Assembly (NCBI GenBank): GCA_003491845.1
Contig: DNBN01000216.1
Span: forward strand, 1,922 to 18,699
Direction of reading: 5' to 3'
DNA: 16,778 nt
Source of the DNA: Porticoccaceae bacterium
GTDB taxonomy: Bacteria > Pseudomonadota > Gammaproteobacteria > Pseudomonadales > Porticoccaceae
Shown: positions 15,983-16,778 of the stretch, piece after piece
Layout: each line of letters opens with the position of its first letter
Numbering within the stretch: the stretch's first letter is position 1
The notes under the pieces: model-generated
What the model was told of the DNA's origin: nothing
Databases searched by the model: none
What the model saw: the letters and a program-made list of their open reading frames with translations, nothing else
Made by a program: the position numbers and the translations under genes

Positions 15983-16778
15983 TCAGTGAGAAGATTTTTC
16001 CACGATTAAATTCTCTTCTAAATTTTGCCTGATCACTTGCAGAAGGCGCTTACTTTCCTTAGTACTCTGAATGCCGTAGGATGCTTTAAAAGACAAAATA
16101 AGCTGTCTAAATTCAGCCATACCATACAATCCAGACAAGCCTAATAGATTATGTAATACATTCTGAAAATCCACATCACTAGCATCATCAAGATGCTCTT
16201 CTAAGTCGTTTAAATTTTGCTCAAGAGCCTCTTTAAGTTCAGCTACCGGAATAATTGAAGAAAGCAGCCCGTCCTGTGAAGGCTCTAAAACTTGAGATTT
16301 TCTCTCCATGGTCGACAAGATAGCATTGATTAAAGCTGTTTCGTTTAATGGTTTTCTAAGTACTAGTTGAGCACCTGCTTCAATCATATTATTTTCTGCA
16401 TCACCAGTAATATCAGCCGTTAAACCCAATACTGGGGGACTGTCAGGGGACTGATTAACAATTGAAGCACAGGCTTCTATGCCATCAACGACAGGCATAT
16501 GCACGTCCATTAGAACTAAATCGACATCCAGCATACGGACAATTTCAATCGCCTCAAGACCATTGTTTACCACAGAGCATTCTGCGCCATAGCCTTCAAG
16601 TAATTTTACAATGAGCTTCTGCGAAAAAAGATTATCTTCCGCGACCAGTATTTTAACTCCGGTAAGTATTTCACTAACTATAGACCCCGTATCAGACTCT
16701 GCTTGCAATAAACGTTCACCAAAGGGCTCATAGAGTCTGCAATTAAAACTGATATCTGTTCCCTGCCCGATAATACTG
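15983..16778 (-). CDS. Hybrid sensor histidine kinase, C-terminal part (5' end outside window)
   Basis: The frame is open to the right edge, so about 264 C-terminal residues are seen. The first visible residues, SIIGQGTDISFNCRL, are the G2 box and last strand of a histidine-kinase ATPase domain. A TTG at 16706-16708 is thus internal. Next is a receiver domain: KILVAEDN with the acidic pair, LVLMDVHMPVVDG with the phospho-acceptor Asp (codon 16505-16507), GLTAD, and LRKP with the conserved Lys. A linker leads to an Hpt-like domain with LHNLLGLSGLYGM, whose His (codon 16151-16153) is the likely phosphotransfer residue. This is a BarA/ArcB-like phosphorelay layout. The Hpt motif has Leu where HxxKG usually has Lys. 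The signal and the partner regulator cannot be told from this fragment. Confidence 0.88.
   Translation of the reverse strand, partial: SIIGQGTDISFNCRLYEPFGERLLQAESDTGSIVSEILTGVKILVAEDNLFSQKLIVKLLEGYGAECSVVNNGLEAIEIVRMLDVDLVLMDVHMPVVDGIEACASIVNQSPDSPPVLGLTADITGDAENNMIEAGAQLVLRKPLNETALINAILSTMERKSQVLEPSQDGLLSSIIPVAELKEALEQNLNDLEEHLDDASDVDFQNVLHNLLGLSGLYGMAEFRQLILSFKASYGIQSTKESKRLLQVIRQNLEENLIVEKSSH

Noticed and set aside
1..16778. Mobile elements, CRISPR arrays, defence or biosynthetic islands
   Set aside because: No transposase, integrase, regularly spaced repeats or clustered unknown genes were seen; nearly all coding space is conserved housekeeping genes.

Overview
The window looks like chromosomal housekeeping DNA from a gammaproteobacterium of moderate to low GC. 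The closest fit is a marine Pseudomonas/Cellvibrio-type lineage, but that is an inference from gene order. The argH/hemC divergence, the hemC-hemD-hemX-hemY order and the cyaY-lptM-lysA-dapF-DUF484 cluster are all typical of gammaproteobacteria, and LysA beside CyaY/DapF is the Pseudomonas-like arrangement. There is no IS element, integrase, tRNA, rRNA or CRISPR array.

Left part (1-4216). A long-chain flavodoxin of the FldB type, cut by the left edge, overlaps mnmC by four bases. mnmC encodes the two-domain tRNA wobble-uridine enzyme. Its C-terminal FAD domain looks intact, but its N-terminal methyltransferase domain has lost the residues that define the active site. Next comes a decayed Dcp-type M3 peptidase gene (2654-4172). 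It has lost its start codon, carries four in-frame stops and two frameshifts, and ends just before the zinc-binding motif. It fills what would otherwise be a gene-free stretch of about 1.7 kb. A hairpin followed by a T-rich run (about 4181-4229) closes the region.

Centre (4217-10317). A tight minus-strand operon, hemC-hemD-hemX-hemY, covers two steps of tetrapyrrole synthesis (hydroxymethylbilane synthase and uroporphyrinogen III synthase) plus two inner-membrane proteins of the pathway. A good sigma70-type promoter lies just upstream of hemC and fixes its start at a GTG at 8355. argH, the last step of arginine synthesis, runs divergently. Its TATAAT box overlaps a perfect 7-bp inverted repeat. 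cyaY (bacterial frataxin) points back at argH, and the two stop codons abut.

Right part (10318-16778). A short region with probable divergent promoters separates cyaY from lptM-lysA-dapF-DUF484. This cluster encodes a 45-residue lipoprotein for LPS translocon maturation, then the last two enzymes of the diaminopimelate/lysine pathway, then a GAF-like protein of unknown role. The usual follower xerC is absent. Instead rnr (RNase R) converges from the minus strand. Upstream of rnr, the 3' end of a hybrid histidine kinase (end of the ATPase domain, receiver, Hpt) runs off the right edge.

I found no convincing undescribed system. The observations most worth checking are the degenerate methyltransferase half of MnmC, the decayed M3 peptidase with its long open remnant, and the inverted repeat over the argH promoter.
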